A stretch of DNA of 64,000 nt, taken from assembly GCA_900110975.1 (NCBI GenBank), contig FOFK01000007.1, positions 91,042 through 155,041 on the forward strand, written 5' to 3'. Shown here piece by piece: positions 9,615-18,145 of this stretch. Each line of letters starts with the position of its first letter. Positions within the stretch are counted from its first letter, which is position 1. Under the pieces are notes generated by a model, which saw only the letters and a program-made list of their open reading frames with translations, did not search any database and had not been told where the DNA came from. This DNA is from Lachnospiraceae bacterium RM5. GTDB taxonomy: Bacteria; Bacillota; Clostridia; Lachnospirales; Lachnospiraceae. The position numbers and the translations under genes are program-made.

Positions 9615-10463
9615 ATGTATGGAAAGTTATATTTATGTGCGACTCCGATAGGAAATCTTGAGGATATAACATATAGAGTTTTAAGAACATTAAAAGAGGT
9701 AGATCTTATCTGTGCTGAAGATACCAGAAACAGTATAAAACTTTTAAATCATTTTAATATACAGACACCTATGACAAGTTATCATGAGTATAATAAAATT
9801 GGCAAAGGTTTTTATATAGTTGATAAATTAAAAGAAGGTAAAAATGTTGCTGTTATCACAGATGCAGGAACACCGGGAATTTCGGATCCCGGGGAAGAAA
9901 TTGTGAAACAGTGCATTGAAGCAGGTATTGAAGTTACATCACTTCCCGGTGCGACAGCCCTGGTTACGGCTCTTACAATTTCAGGACTTAAAACAAAAAG
10001 ATTTGCATTTGAAGCATTTCTCCCTCATGATAAAAAAGAAAGAAAACAGATTCTTGACAGTCTTGTTAATGAAACAAGAACGATTATTATTTATGAAGCA
10101 CCACATCATCTTCTAAATACGCTTAAAGAATTATCTTCATACCTTGGAAACAGAAGAATAACCATATGTAAAGAACTTACAAAACTACATGAAAAGGCTA
10201 TGTATGGGTATATAGATGAGTTTATAAATAAATATGAAACTGATGCGCCAAAGGGTGAGTTTGTCCTTGTTATTGAGGGAAAAGAGTTTAGTGAAATATG
10301 CGAAGAAGAAAGAAAAAAATGGGATGATATTACCATTGATGAGCATATGGAAATTTATTTAAACCAGAATATGAAGAAAAATGATGCCATGAAAATGGTT
10401 GCAAAGGATAGAGGGATAAGCAAACGTGAAGTTTACGCTTATCTCTTAAGGGATAAAGAGTGA
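9615..10463 (+). CDS. rsmI: 16S rRNA (cytidine1402-2'-O)-methyltransferase
   Basis: A tetrapyrrole-methylase-fold enzyme of 282 residues. The N-terminal LYLCATPIGNLEDITYR and AEDTRNS are RsmI hallmarks, and DAGTPGISDPGE is the SAM-loop segment. It should 2'-O-methylate C1402 in the ribosomal P site. Two ATG codons lie two codons apart; 9615 is preferred because GAGG at 9604-9607 is 7 nt upstream, whereas it sits almost on the ATG at 9609. Confidence 0.93.
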   Translation: MYGKLYLCATPIGNLEDITYRVLRTLKEVDLICAEDTRNSIKLLNHFNIQTPMTSYHEYNKIGKGFYIVDKLKEGKNVAVITDAGTPGISDPGEEIVKQCIEAGIEVTSLPGATALVTALTISGLKTKRFAFEAFLPHDKKERKQILDSLVNETRTIIIYEAPHHLLNTLKELSSYLGNRRITICKELTKLHEKAMYGYIDEFINKYETDAPKGEFVLVIEGKEFSEICEEERKKWDDITIDEHMEIYLNQNMKKNDAMKMVAKDRGISKREVYAYLLRDKE

Positions 10464-10543
10464 TTTTTGCAGGTAAATGTACAGGAATATTGTATAGGAA
10501 TATTGTATAGGAATGTTGTGCATAAAATTATTGGAGATATAGC

Positions 10544-11617
10544 ATGAGTAATATTGAGAAGCTTGCAACGTTTTTGAAAGAAAAAAATTATAAAATGGTA
10601 GGAGATATTATGTATGATTCAATCAGGGTTTTCCTTAGGATTGATGAGTATTATTCTCCGGAAAATATGTATGATAATACAAATAAAACTATGAAAAAAA
10701 CAGCTTATGCCGTTGTTGTTGCTGACTGGAACAGCAATAAAAGAATAAACAGGCTTACCATAAAAAGAATTAATCAGATGGTGACAGGATATTTAAAAAG
10801 TGCAGGCATTGAAGAGGTTAAAAAGATATCTCTTGTTATATGTGATGATATCGAGATGGCAAAGGAATTTGCAAGTGTGGGAATGGACATATGGTTTTTG
10901 GATATCAGGGCTAAAGACATTGTGCTTTTTGAAGATATGCCAGAGGATTTTGATGATTTTGGTAAGGAATTAAAAGAGTTTGTTAAAAATGGCGGCTTCG
11001 ATAAGCATATTGATTTTAAGAAGGATATTCCTTATGTTACAATATCTTTATGTGTTATAAATACATTAATTTTCCTCTTTATGATAATTAAGACGGGCTC
11101 ATTTAACGCTGTTGGTGTTAATAATGAATTTCTCTATATGGCATCAAAATGGGCTGTTAATGGAAAATATGTTTTTAAAAATGCTGAGTTTTACAGACTA
11201 TTTACTGCCATGTTTGTGCATTATAGTTTAACTCATCTTACGGGAAATATGTTTTCGCTTATACTGCTTGGGAATAAGGCAGAAAAAACAATTGGAAGAC
11301 TTAATTTTATTATGATATATTTAACTACCGGAATTATAGCAAATGCGCTTTCAGGATATTATAATTACAGCCTTAATAATTATACATTTTCTGCGGGTGC
11401 ATCAGGTGCAATATATGGAATTTTAGGCACAGTTATGGTAGTTTTGATGTATAAAAGACAGAGAAAAGGAACTATTTCAAACTTTTTTCTGGCGGCTCTT
11501 CTTCTTATAATGGCAGGAAGTTCTACCGGGAATGTTGATAATATTGCGCATATGGTAGGCCTTGTTACCGGAATTATCGGAGGAATTGTTTTTGGAAAAA
11601 AAGAAAAAATTATTTAA
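10544..11617 (+). CDS. Rhomboid-family intramembrane serine protease
   Basis: A 357-residue protein with a soluble N-terminal region of about 160 residues and six or so membrane segments. HYSLTHLTGN carries the rhomboid HxxxN-type oxyanion residues, GASGAIYG near 284 has the nucleophilic Ser, and HMVGL near 336 supplies the catalytic His. It should cleave membrane proteins within the bilayer; the substrate is unknown. GGAG lies 8 nt upstream of the ATG. A short imperfect direct repeat (GGAATATTGTATA) precedes the gene at 10490-10515. Confidence 0.9.
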   Translation: MSNIEKLATFLKEKNYKMVGDIMYDSIRVFLRIDEYYSPENMYDNTNKTMKKTAYAVVVADWNSNKRINRLTIKRINQMVTGYLKSAGIEEVKKISLVICDDIEMAKEFASVGMDIWFLDIRAKDIVLFEDMPEDFDDFGKELKEFVKNGGFDKHIDFKKDIPYVTISLCVINTLIFLFMIIKTGSFNAVGVNNEFLYMASKWAVNGKYVFKNAEFYRLFTAMFVHYSLTHLTGNMFSLILLGNKAEKTIGRLNFIMIYLTTGIIANALSGYYNYSLNNYTFSAGASGAIYGILGTVMVVLMYKRQRKGTISNFFLAALLLIMAGSSTGNVDNIAHMVGLVTGIIGGIVFGKKEKII

Positions 11618-11657
11618 TAAAAATATATAAGAAAATTATTTAAGAGAGGTATTTAAA

Positions 11658-12068
11658 ATGAAAAAAGATAATTGTATTTTTTGTAAAATTGCAGCAGGTG
11701 AAATTCCATCCCATACATTGTATGAGGATGATGATTTTAAGGTGATATTTGATTTAGGACCTGCAACTAAAGGACATGCACTTATTATCCCAAAAGAGCA
11801 TGCAGATAATTTATTTGAACTTGATGATGAAGTTGTAGCTAAAGTATTGGTTCTTGCAAAGAAGATTGCTACAAAGATGAAAGATGCTTTTAAATGCGAT
11901 GGTTTAAATATTGTTCAGAACAATGGTGAATGTGCAGGACAGTCTGTTAATCATTTCCATATGCATATTATTCCCAGATATGAGGGTGATAATGCTCTTC
12001 CACTCTGGAAACCGGGAAGTACAGATGATGAAACATTAGCTGAGCTTGAAAAGATTTTTAAAGCATAA
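11658..12068 (+). CDS. HIT-family nucleotide hydrolase/transferase
   Basis: A 136-residue histidine-triad protein. The N-terminal CIFCKIAAGEIPS has the Hint-type Cys pair, and the triad is HFHMHIIPR near residue 99. It would hydrolyse nucleotide phosphoramidates or dinucleoside polyphosphates; the precise substrate cannot be told. AGAGAGG gives a good ribosome binding site. It is followed by a strong terminator, ending the plus-strand run. Confidence 0.92.
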   Translation: MKKDNCIFCKIAAGEIPSHTLYEDDDFKVIFDLGPATKGHALIIPKEHADNLFELDDEVVAKVLVLAKKIATKMKDAFKCDGLNIVQNNGECAGQSVNHFHMHIIPRYEGDNALPLWKPGSTDDETLAELEKIFKA

Positions 12069-12110
12069 ATTAAAGCATAATTTAAAGCGTAATTTTGAGG
12101 TGAAATATAT

Positions 12111-12142
12111 AAAAGAACCAGCCGTATTAGCTGGTTCTTTTT
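12111..12142. terminator. Bidirectional terminator between the HIT gene and murG
   Basis: AAAGAACCAGC, a seven-base loop and GCTGGTTCTTTTT form an 11-bp stem with T-runs readable on both strands, placed between the convergent HIT gene and murG. Confidence 0.88.
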
Positions 12143-12197
12143 GACTTAGGTTATTTATTATCTTATTTGTTATAAAGATATTTGTTTGTATATTTAT

Positions 12198-13304
12198 TTA
12201 ATTATTATGATTATTTGCCTGTTTTGGTCTGCTGTCTGTTTTTGAAACACTGTCTATGAGGTCAAGAATAGTTGTTACCGCATCAGTGCTTCCTGATTTT
12301 TCCATTGCATCAATATATAATTCTTTGTTTTCATATATTGATGTTATGGTATCTACAAGCTTTTCTTTGGTAAGGTCTTCTTCTTCGATTACCTCGCAGA
12401 AACCTTGCTTTTTAAATGAATTTGCATTTAATATCTGATCGCCCCTTGCTGCATTTTTTGAAAGTGGTATTAAAAGAGAAGGTTTTCTTAATGCAACTAG
12501 CTCGCAGATGGCATTTGCACCTGCTCTTGAAATAACAACATCTGTTATTGCAAAGAGATCTTTTAATTCATCTTTGATATATTCATATTGAACATAGCCT
12601 TCAACGTCCTTTAAGGATTCGTCTAATTTCCCCTGTCCACATAAGTGAATAATCTGGAATTTTTTAAGAAGTTCGTCTAATGCTTCCCTTACGGCGACAT
12701 TTACATTATGGGCACCAAGACTTCCGCCAATTACCATGATAATAGGTTTTTTCTTTGTTAATCCCGTAAAGTAAAGGCCCTCCATTACATTGCCTTCCAT
12801 TAATTCTTTTCTCATTGGTGAACCGGTGAGTAAAGCTTTTTCTTTTGGAAGATATTGGGCAGTTTCCGGAAAGTTATGGCATATTGTAGTAGCTGCACTA
12901 TATGAAAGTTTGTTTGCAAGGCCCGGTGTGATATCTGATTCATGAATAATAACCGGTATTTTATAGTGTTTTGCAGCTTTTACAACAGGTACAGAAACAA
13001 ATCCGCCTTTTGAAAAAACAATATCCGGTGAGTATTTTTTTATAATGGATTTTGCCTGGGAATAACCTTTTAATACTTTAAAAGGATCTATAAAATTCTG
13101 TAAAGAAAAGTATCTTCTTAATTTTCCTGTGGAAATACCCTCGTAATCTATACCCATTTCGGTAATGAGCTGTTTTTCGATTCCTTCATATGATCCAATG
13201 TATTTTATCTCATATCCTCTTTCTCTAAGTCCCGGGATAAGAGCCATATTTGGGGTAACATGTCCGGCAGTTCCACCACCGGTTAAAAGAATTTTTTTTG
13301 ACAT
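12198..13304 (-). CDS. murG: UDP-GlcNAc:lipid I N-acetylglucosaminyltransferase
   Basis: A GT28 enzyme of 368 residues. The N-terminal GGGTAGHVTP loop, HESDITPGLANK and the C-terminal SRAGANAICELVALRKP donor-binding segment are the MurG motifs. It adds GlcNAc to lipid I at the inner face of the membrane to give lipid II. The start at 13304 (MSKKILLTGG) is chosen over an ATG ten codons upstream because GAAGGAAAT lies just ahead of it. It stands alone, convergent with the HIT gene and divergent from pgi. Confidence 0.95.
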   Translation of the reverse strand: MSKKILLTGGGTAGHVTPNMALIPGLRERGYEIKYIGSYEGIEKQLITEMGIDYEGISTGKLRRYFSLQNFIDPFKVLKGYSQAKSIIKKYSPDIVFSKGGFVSVPVVKAAKHYKIPVIIHESDITPGLANKLSYSAATTICHNFPETAQYLPKEKALLTGSPMRKELMEGNVMEGLYFTGLTKKKPIIMVIGGSLGAHNVNVAVREALDELLKKFQIIHLCGQGKLDESLKDVEGYVQYEYIKDELKDLFAITDVVISRAGANAICELVALRKPSLLIPLSKNAARGDQILNANSFKKQGFCEVIEEEDLTKEKLVDTITSIYENKELYIDAMEKSGSTDAVTTILDLIDSVSKTDSRPKQANNHNN

Positions 13305-13408
13305 ATATATTTCCTTCGTTTCCTTTTGTTTCATAAAGCATAAATCTTTGCTATATAGTATAAAATACTACAAAAATGGGTGAAATACAATAAATAAAAT
13401 TAACTTAC

Positions 13409-13437
13409 TTGAAATATATTATAAGTAGTTATATAAT
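13409..13437 (+). promoter_or_regulatory. Promoter of pgi
   Basis: TTGAAA (13409-13414) and TATAAT (13432-13437) are separated by 17 bp, a near-consensus housekeeping sigma promoter about 50 nt upstream of the pgi start codon. Confidence 0.8.
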
Positions 13438-13488
13438 TGACGATGTATGACGAAATTTATGTAAATATATGTTAGTAGGAGTGATTTT

Positions 13489-14835
13489 ATGGAAAAAGTA
13501 ACGTTTGACTATTCGAAAGCTGTGAATTTTATTAATGATGATGAAATTAAGGCAATGGAAAATATTGTTGCAACAGCAAAGGATACATTGGTGAATAAGA
13601 CTGGAGCAGGAAATGATTTCCTTGGATGGATTGATTTACCTGTAGCATATGATAAAGAAGAATTTGCAAGAATTAAAGCAGCAGCAGAAAAGATTAAGAG
13701 TGATTCTGATGTATTATTAGTTATCGGAATTGGTGGTTCATATCTTGGAGCAAGAGCTGCAATAGAATTTTTAAGACATAGTTTTTATAATAATCTTTCA
13801 AAAGAAGATAGAAAAACACCTGAGATTTATTATGTTGGAAACAGCATCAGCTCAACATATGTTAAGCATTTAATGGATGTTGTTAAGGATAAAGATTTTT
13901 CAATCAACATGATTTCTAAATCAGGAACAACTACAGAGCCTGCTATCGCTTTCAGAGTATTTAAGAAAATGCTTATTGAAAAATATGGTAAGGAAGAAGC
14001 TGCTAAGAGAATTTATGCTACAACAGATAAAGCTAAGGGATCTTTAAAGAACCTTGCTAATGAAGAAGGATATGAATCATTTGTTGTACCTGATGATGTT
14101 GGAGGAAGATTCTCTGTACTTACTGCTGTTGGTTTATTACCAATCGCCGTTAGTGGTGCTGATATTGATAAACTTATGGAAGGTGCTGCATCTGCAAGAG
14201 AAATGGCACTTAACAATGAATTTAAGGATAATGATGCATTAAAATATGCTGCTATCAGAAATATTATGCTTAGAAAAGGTAAATCAGTAGAAATCCTTGC
14301 TAACTATGAGCCAAGCGTACATTATGTTTCTGAATGGTGGAAACAGTTATACGGTGAAAGTGAAGGAAAAGATCAGAAAGGTATTTTCCCAGCATCAGTT
14401 GATTTAACAACAGATTTACATTCTATGGGTCAGTTCATCCAGGACGGTGCAAGAATCATGTTCGAGACAGTTATCGAAGTTGAAGAACCTAAGGAAGCTT
14501 TAGTTCTTGAAGAAGAAGATGTTGATTTAGACGGACTTAACTATCTTGCAGGAAAGACAGTTGATTTCATCAATAAGAGTGCTATGAATGGTACAATTCT
14601 TGCTCATACTGATGGAAATGTTCCAAACCTCATGGTTAAGATTCCAGCTCAGAATGAATATTATCTTGGACAGTTATTCTATTTCTTTGAATTTGCATGT
14701 GGTGTAAGTGGATATATCCTTGGTGTTAATCCATTTAACCAGCCAGGTGTTGAAAGCTATAAGAAAAACATGTTTGCTTTACTTGGAAGACCAGGATATG
14801 AGAAGGAAAGAGAAGAATTATTAAAGAGATTATAA
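13489..14835 (+). CDS. pgi: Glucose-6-phosphate isomerase
   Basis: A 448-residue isomerase of the short bacterial type. [14 protein letters not shown] binds the phosphate, and the family segment [19 protein letters not shown] is intact. It interconverts glucose 6-phosphate and fructose 6-phosphate in glycolysis. Codon use is richer in translationally favoured codons than its neighbours, as expected for an abundant enzyme. It is monocistronic, with its own promoter and a terminator shared with the convergent CotH gene. Confidence 0.97.
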   Translation: MEKVTFDYSKAVNFINDDEIKAMENIVATAKDTLVNKTGAGNDFLGWIDLPVAYDKEEFARIKAAAEKIKSDSDVLLVIGIGGSYLGARAAIEFLRHSFYNNLSKEDRKTPEIYYVGNSISSTYVKHLMDVVKDKDFSINMISKSGTTTEPAIAFRVFKKMLIEKYGKEEAAKRIYATTDKAKGSLKNLANEEGYESFVVPDDVGGRFSVLTAVGLLPIAVSGADIDKLMEGAASAREMALNNEFKDNDALKYAAIRNIMLRKGKSVEILANYEPSVHYVSEWWKQLYGESEGKDQKGIFPASVDLTTDLHSMGQFIQDGARIMFETVIEVEEPKEALVLEEEDVDLDGLNYLAGKTVDFINKSAMNGTILAHTDGNVPNLMVKIPAQNEYYLGQLFYFFEFACGVSGYILGVNPFNQPGVESYKKNMFALLGRPGYEKEREELLKRL

Positions 14836-14928
14836 TTTCATGATATTATTAAATTGTTAAATAATTCAGGAATATTATTAATTTGCTAAATATTAGAATT
14901 ATTAATATTTTGAAAAGGTATAAAAAAT

Positions 14929-14988
14929 GCCGGGCTTTTGGTATTAGACCATCTTATGATGGGGATACCAAAGCCCGGCGGTTTTTTT
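14929..14988. terminator. Strong bidirectional terminator
   Basis: GCCGGGCTTTTGGTAT pairs with ATACCAAAGCCCGGC around a loop containing CCATC/GATGG, then GGTTTTTTTG. On the minus strand the stem is preceded by an A-run that reads as T, so it can serve both pgi and the CotH gene. Confidence 0.9.
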
Positions 14989-15002
14989 GTTTTACAGTAA
15001 TA

Positions 15003-17285
15003 TTATTTGCATCCGTACCATGCGATACCTTCACTGCGCCATGCACTTGTAGCAGTTAAATGATTGTGTTCAATCAGGCTTGATGTAAAGTTATGATTGA
15101 ATTTTGATTGTGATGGCTTGCAATCCCTGTAAATTGGAACATCTTTTGAGGTATCTGAATACCATGCGATACCTTCATATCTCCATCCAAGTCTTATAAG
15201 AGTATTTTTTTCGTTTGATGACATTGTATATAAATGTTCTCCTGTATTTGGATTAAATACTCTGAAAACCGGACTTGAACTCATTTTTGGCACGTAACAA
15301 AGAATGCCTTCGTCTCTCCAGGTTTTTCCGGAAGTAAGATGATTTTTTTCTGCTAAACTCTTTGTATATAAGTGTTCTCCGGTTTTTAAATTAAAAACTC
15401 TATATACAGGAACACAGTAGTTGCAGCTTCGTTTACAACTGAATATTGACTGTTGTCTTAACAACCAGTTTGCATAAGCATTTATATTTTCGCTGTATGT
15501 GGCAAGTACAGGGTAATGGCCTTTATCTGTGTATTTTCCAAGTATCTGCCATCTTGAATAATTCATATCAGATGAATTTGTCAGATAGTTTCCAAGGTGT
15601 TTAACATCGTAGTACATTTCATTGAATGATACTTTGTTTTCATTGTAATAATTTACATACAGATTTCTAAACTGCGAATATTCAGTAAGGTCGTTGTAGA
15701 TTTTTAGAAGCCTCATATGATAAAAATCTGATGGATTGGAATGTGAGCCTGAATTTGCTGAATCAAAATCCCACAATGGTCCATTTGAAATTTCACCGCC
15801 TTTATGGTCCTGATACCAGTAATTGCTTGTTGTTACAGCGTCTACATTATTGAGATAGTCGTTAACAAGCATCATTTGTATAACGGATTTTTCATCAAGT
15901 AGAGTGGCAATATCTTTCCAACCGGCAGCGGTCTTAGGATTGGTAGCAATCTTTTTTTCTAAAGTATAAAGGTCGGATTTAAATTCATTAAAACGTTCAG
16001 TTGCATCCGCATAATCAGGATCTTTTATACAAAAGACTTTGTTATAATAGTCTTTAAAATAAATATCATCGCTGTTTGCAAGTCCGTCAAGTTCGAAAAT
16101 AACGCCATTTTCTGAGAGGTTAACCCTTCCTTCACCAATTTCAATTTTCTCACATATCATGTAGTTTCCACGATATTCGCCGTTTATCCATAAATCAACA
16201 AAAGCATAATCAGGAGTTTCTTCCATGCCAAGTCGTTTTCCAAGATCAAAAGCAGTTGCATTTCTTACCAGTGTTGGATCTGAAGAGTTAGCGATAAGAA
16301 GCCATTTTTTTGCCTTCTCCATACCAAGTACACTTTTTTTCTTTTCAAATTTTATCTGATATCCTTTTTTATCAGTCTCTGTCCAGGAACTGTTTCCTCT
16401 TCCTTTGAATTCAACATTTCCTGCCTCCGAGAGATTGTTTCCGGAATTTGCAGGATCTGTAAGTTTAAAAGAATTATTTTTATATTTAATATCTTTTCCA
16501 TTTGCGTGAACCGTGCTTAAATCGGTATCTTTTAATGTTATGCTGATACATGGGATATCTGATTTTTTAATAATAAAATATTTTGTGTTTCCGGAATCAT
16601 CTGTTATATCATAGGTGGTATTTGTGTTGAAACCTGTTAAAACAGTGGACTCTGTATTGGACTCTGTATTGGAAACTGTATTGGACTCTGTAGTGGAATC
16701 TGCATTGGACTCTGCAGCATAATTGGCAGTAGAAGTAATGTCTTGGTTGTTTTTAATTCCTGTTATTAAGGAATTTGTTGTATCCACATTACAGGTGCTG
16801 CTGCTTTTTATCATACCATTATAGTGAATTACTAAATTAGCTAAATCAGCGTCAGATGGAACGAAAATATAATCTAATGTTCCGTCGTTGAAGCTTTCAT
16901 AAAGCATGTCTGTGTAGAAAGCAAAGTTTGAAGTCTGATTTGCAAAGTTAGAGTAATCTATACTGATACCAGCGATGTTAGTGCTGTTATATCTGTTGGC
17001 AGCCTGCCCTGGTTCAGTTGATTTGTTTGCTTTGGATGCTTCAAGTGCCTGGCTTGTTTCGCCTGATTTGAGTGTTTCGTTTGTTTCAGATGCTTCGCTT
17101 GTTTCACCGGCTGTTGCAACATTATTTTTATCTGCAATATTTAAGTTGCTGGCATTATTTGCGTTATTAGAATTGTTTGTAGTATCAGCATATATATTCG
17201 TTGCATTTAGTGGTGTTAAATTGTTTAGTGGCATTGATAAACATATAGCTGATAAAGATAGTGCAATTAATTTTTTTAATTTCAT
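15003..17285 (-). CDS. Secreted CotH-family protein with C-terminal DUF5648-type repeats
   Basis: A 760-residue exported protein. It starts with a signal peptide (MKLKKLIALSLSAICLS). A Ser/Thr/Asn/Glu-rich low-complexity region follows, including a 12-bp in-frame DNA repeat (16645-16718). The centre is a CotH domain: KGYQIKFEKK, ANSSDPTLVRNATAFDLGK, NGEYRGNYMICEKIEI and LNNVDAVTTSNYWYQD with PLWDFDSANSG. The tail has three roughly 45-residue repeats with YRVF-TGEHLYT-WR-EGI patterns, as in DUF5648 surface proteins. CotH proteins of spore formers are protein kinases, but secreted CotH-with-repeats proteins of gut Clostridia are often found in wall or cellulosome settings, so the activity is uncertain. 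Start 17285 fits AAAGGA 8 nt upstream. Confidence 0.82.
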   Translation of the reverse strand: MKLKKLIALSLSAICLSMPLNNLTPLNATNIYADTTNNSNNANNASNLNIADKNNVATAGETSEASETNETLKSGETSQALEASKANKSTEPGQAANRYNSTNIAGISIDYSNFANQTSNFAFYTDMLYESFNDGTLDYIFVPSDADLANLVIHYNGMIKSSSTCNVDTTNSLITGIKNNQDITSTANYAAESNADSTTESNTVSNTESNTESTVLTGFNTNTTYDITDDSGNTKYFIIKKSDIPCISITLKDTDLSTVHANGKDIKYKNNSFKLTDPANSGNNLSEAGNVEFKGRGNSSWTETDKKGYQIKFEKKKSVLGMEKAKKWLLIANSSDPTLVRNATAFDLGKRLGMEETPDYAFVDLWINGEYRGNYMICEKIEIGEGRVNLSENGVIFELDGLANSDDIYFKDYYNKVFCIKDPDYADATERFNEFKSDLYTLEKKIATNPKTAAGWKDIATLLDEKSVIQMMLVNDYLNNVDAVTTSNYWYQDHKGGEISNGPLWDFDSANSGSHSNPSDFYHMRLLKIYNDLTEYSQFRNLYVNYYNENKVSFNEMYYDVKHLGNYLTNSSDMNYSRWQILGKYTDKGHYPVLATYSENINAYANWLLRQQSIFSCKRSCNYCVPVYRVFNLKTGEHLYTKSLAEKNHLTSGKTWRDEGILCYVPKMSSSPVFRVFNPNTGEHLYTMSSNEKNTLIRLGWRYEGIAWYSDTSKDVPIYRDCKPSQSKFNHNFTSSLIEHNHLTATSAWRSEGIAWYGCK

Positions 17286-17492
17286 TTCATTTTTCCTTTG
17301 CATAAAAAAGTATAGTCTTTTAGTGTTGTTGAAAACATTATAGTTAACTGATAGTTAGACTGATAGTTAGAATAGCAGTTAATCAATTTAAATTATTATG
17401 TTTAATATAAAACATAACAGTATGTATATATTTTACTATAGATTTATTTTTTATCCAAATATAAAATTCCAATGGTGATGAGAAGAAATTAT

Positions 17493-18070
17493 TGATTACT
17501 AGTAGATGGAAAAATTTCTCGAGATTCTAGTAGTCGGTGAAAGTGAATTACTAGCGGGAGGGAAAAATGCTGAAATTCTAGTAGTCGCCGAAAGTGAATT
17601 ACTAGCGAGAGGGAGAATTTCTCGAAATTCTAGTAGTCGGTGAAAGTGAATTACTAGCGGGAGGGAAAAAATGCTGAGATTCTAGTAGTCGGTGAGAAAG
17701 GATTACTAGCGAGATGGAAAAAATGCTGAGATTCTAGTAGTCGGTGAAAGGAAATTACTAGCGAGAGGGAAAATTTCTCGAAATTCTAGTAGTTGGTGAA
17801 AGGAAATTACTAGCGAGAGGGAAAAAATGCTGAGATTCTAGTAGTCGGAGAAAGGAGATTACTAGCGAGAGGGAAAATTTCTCGAAATTCTAGTAGTCGG
17901 TGAAAGTGAATTACTAGCGGGAGGGAAAAAATGCTGAGATTCTAGTAGTCGCCGAAAGAAGATTACTAGCGAGAGGAAAAAACTGCTGAGATTCTAGTAG
18001 TCCGCGAGAAAGAATTAATGGAAATTACTAGCGAAAGGAAAAATCTCTCGAAATTCTAGTAATCGTTGAA
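17493..18070. repeat. 52-bp tandem minisatellite (about 11 units)
   Basis: The heptamer ATTCTAG recurs at 17524, 17575, 17627, 17679, 17731, 17783, 17835, 17887, 17939, 17991 and 18053, that is, every 51-52 bp until a final 62-bp step. Units come in two flavours, one with TTTCTCGAAATT and one with AATGCTGAGATT before the shared CTAGTAGTC. Each unit has CTAGTA and TACTAG arms about 16 nt apart, and the first flavour adds CTCG/CGAG, so each can fold as a hairpin. No open reading frame covers the array. It fills the gap between the divergent CotH gene and gdpP. Confidence 0.95.
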
Positions 18071-18145
18071 CGTCATCGAAGAAGAATTGCTGTAATTTGA
18101 TTTATATATTGATAAATGATATAATCAAGCATTATGGAGGATGCT

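Noticed and set aside
17493..18070. CRISPR array
   Set aside because: Units are contiguous 52-bp repeats with conserved content throughout; there are no unique spacers and no cas genes.
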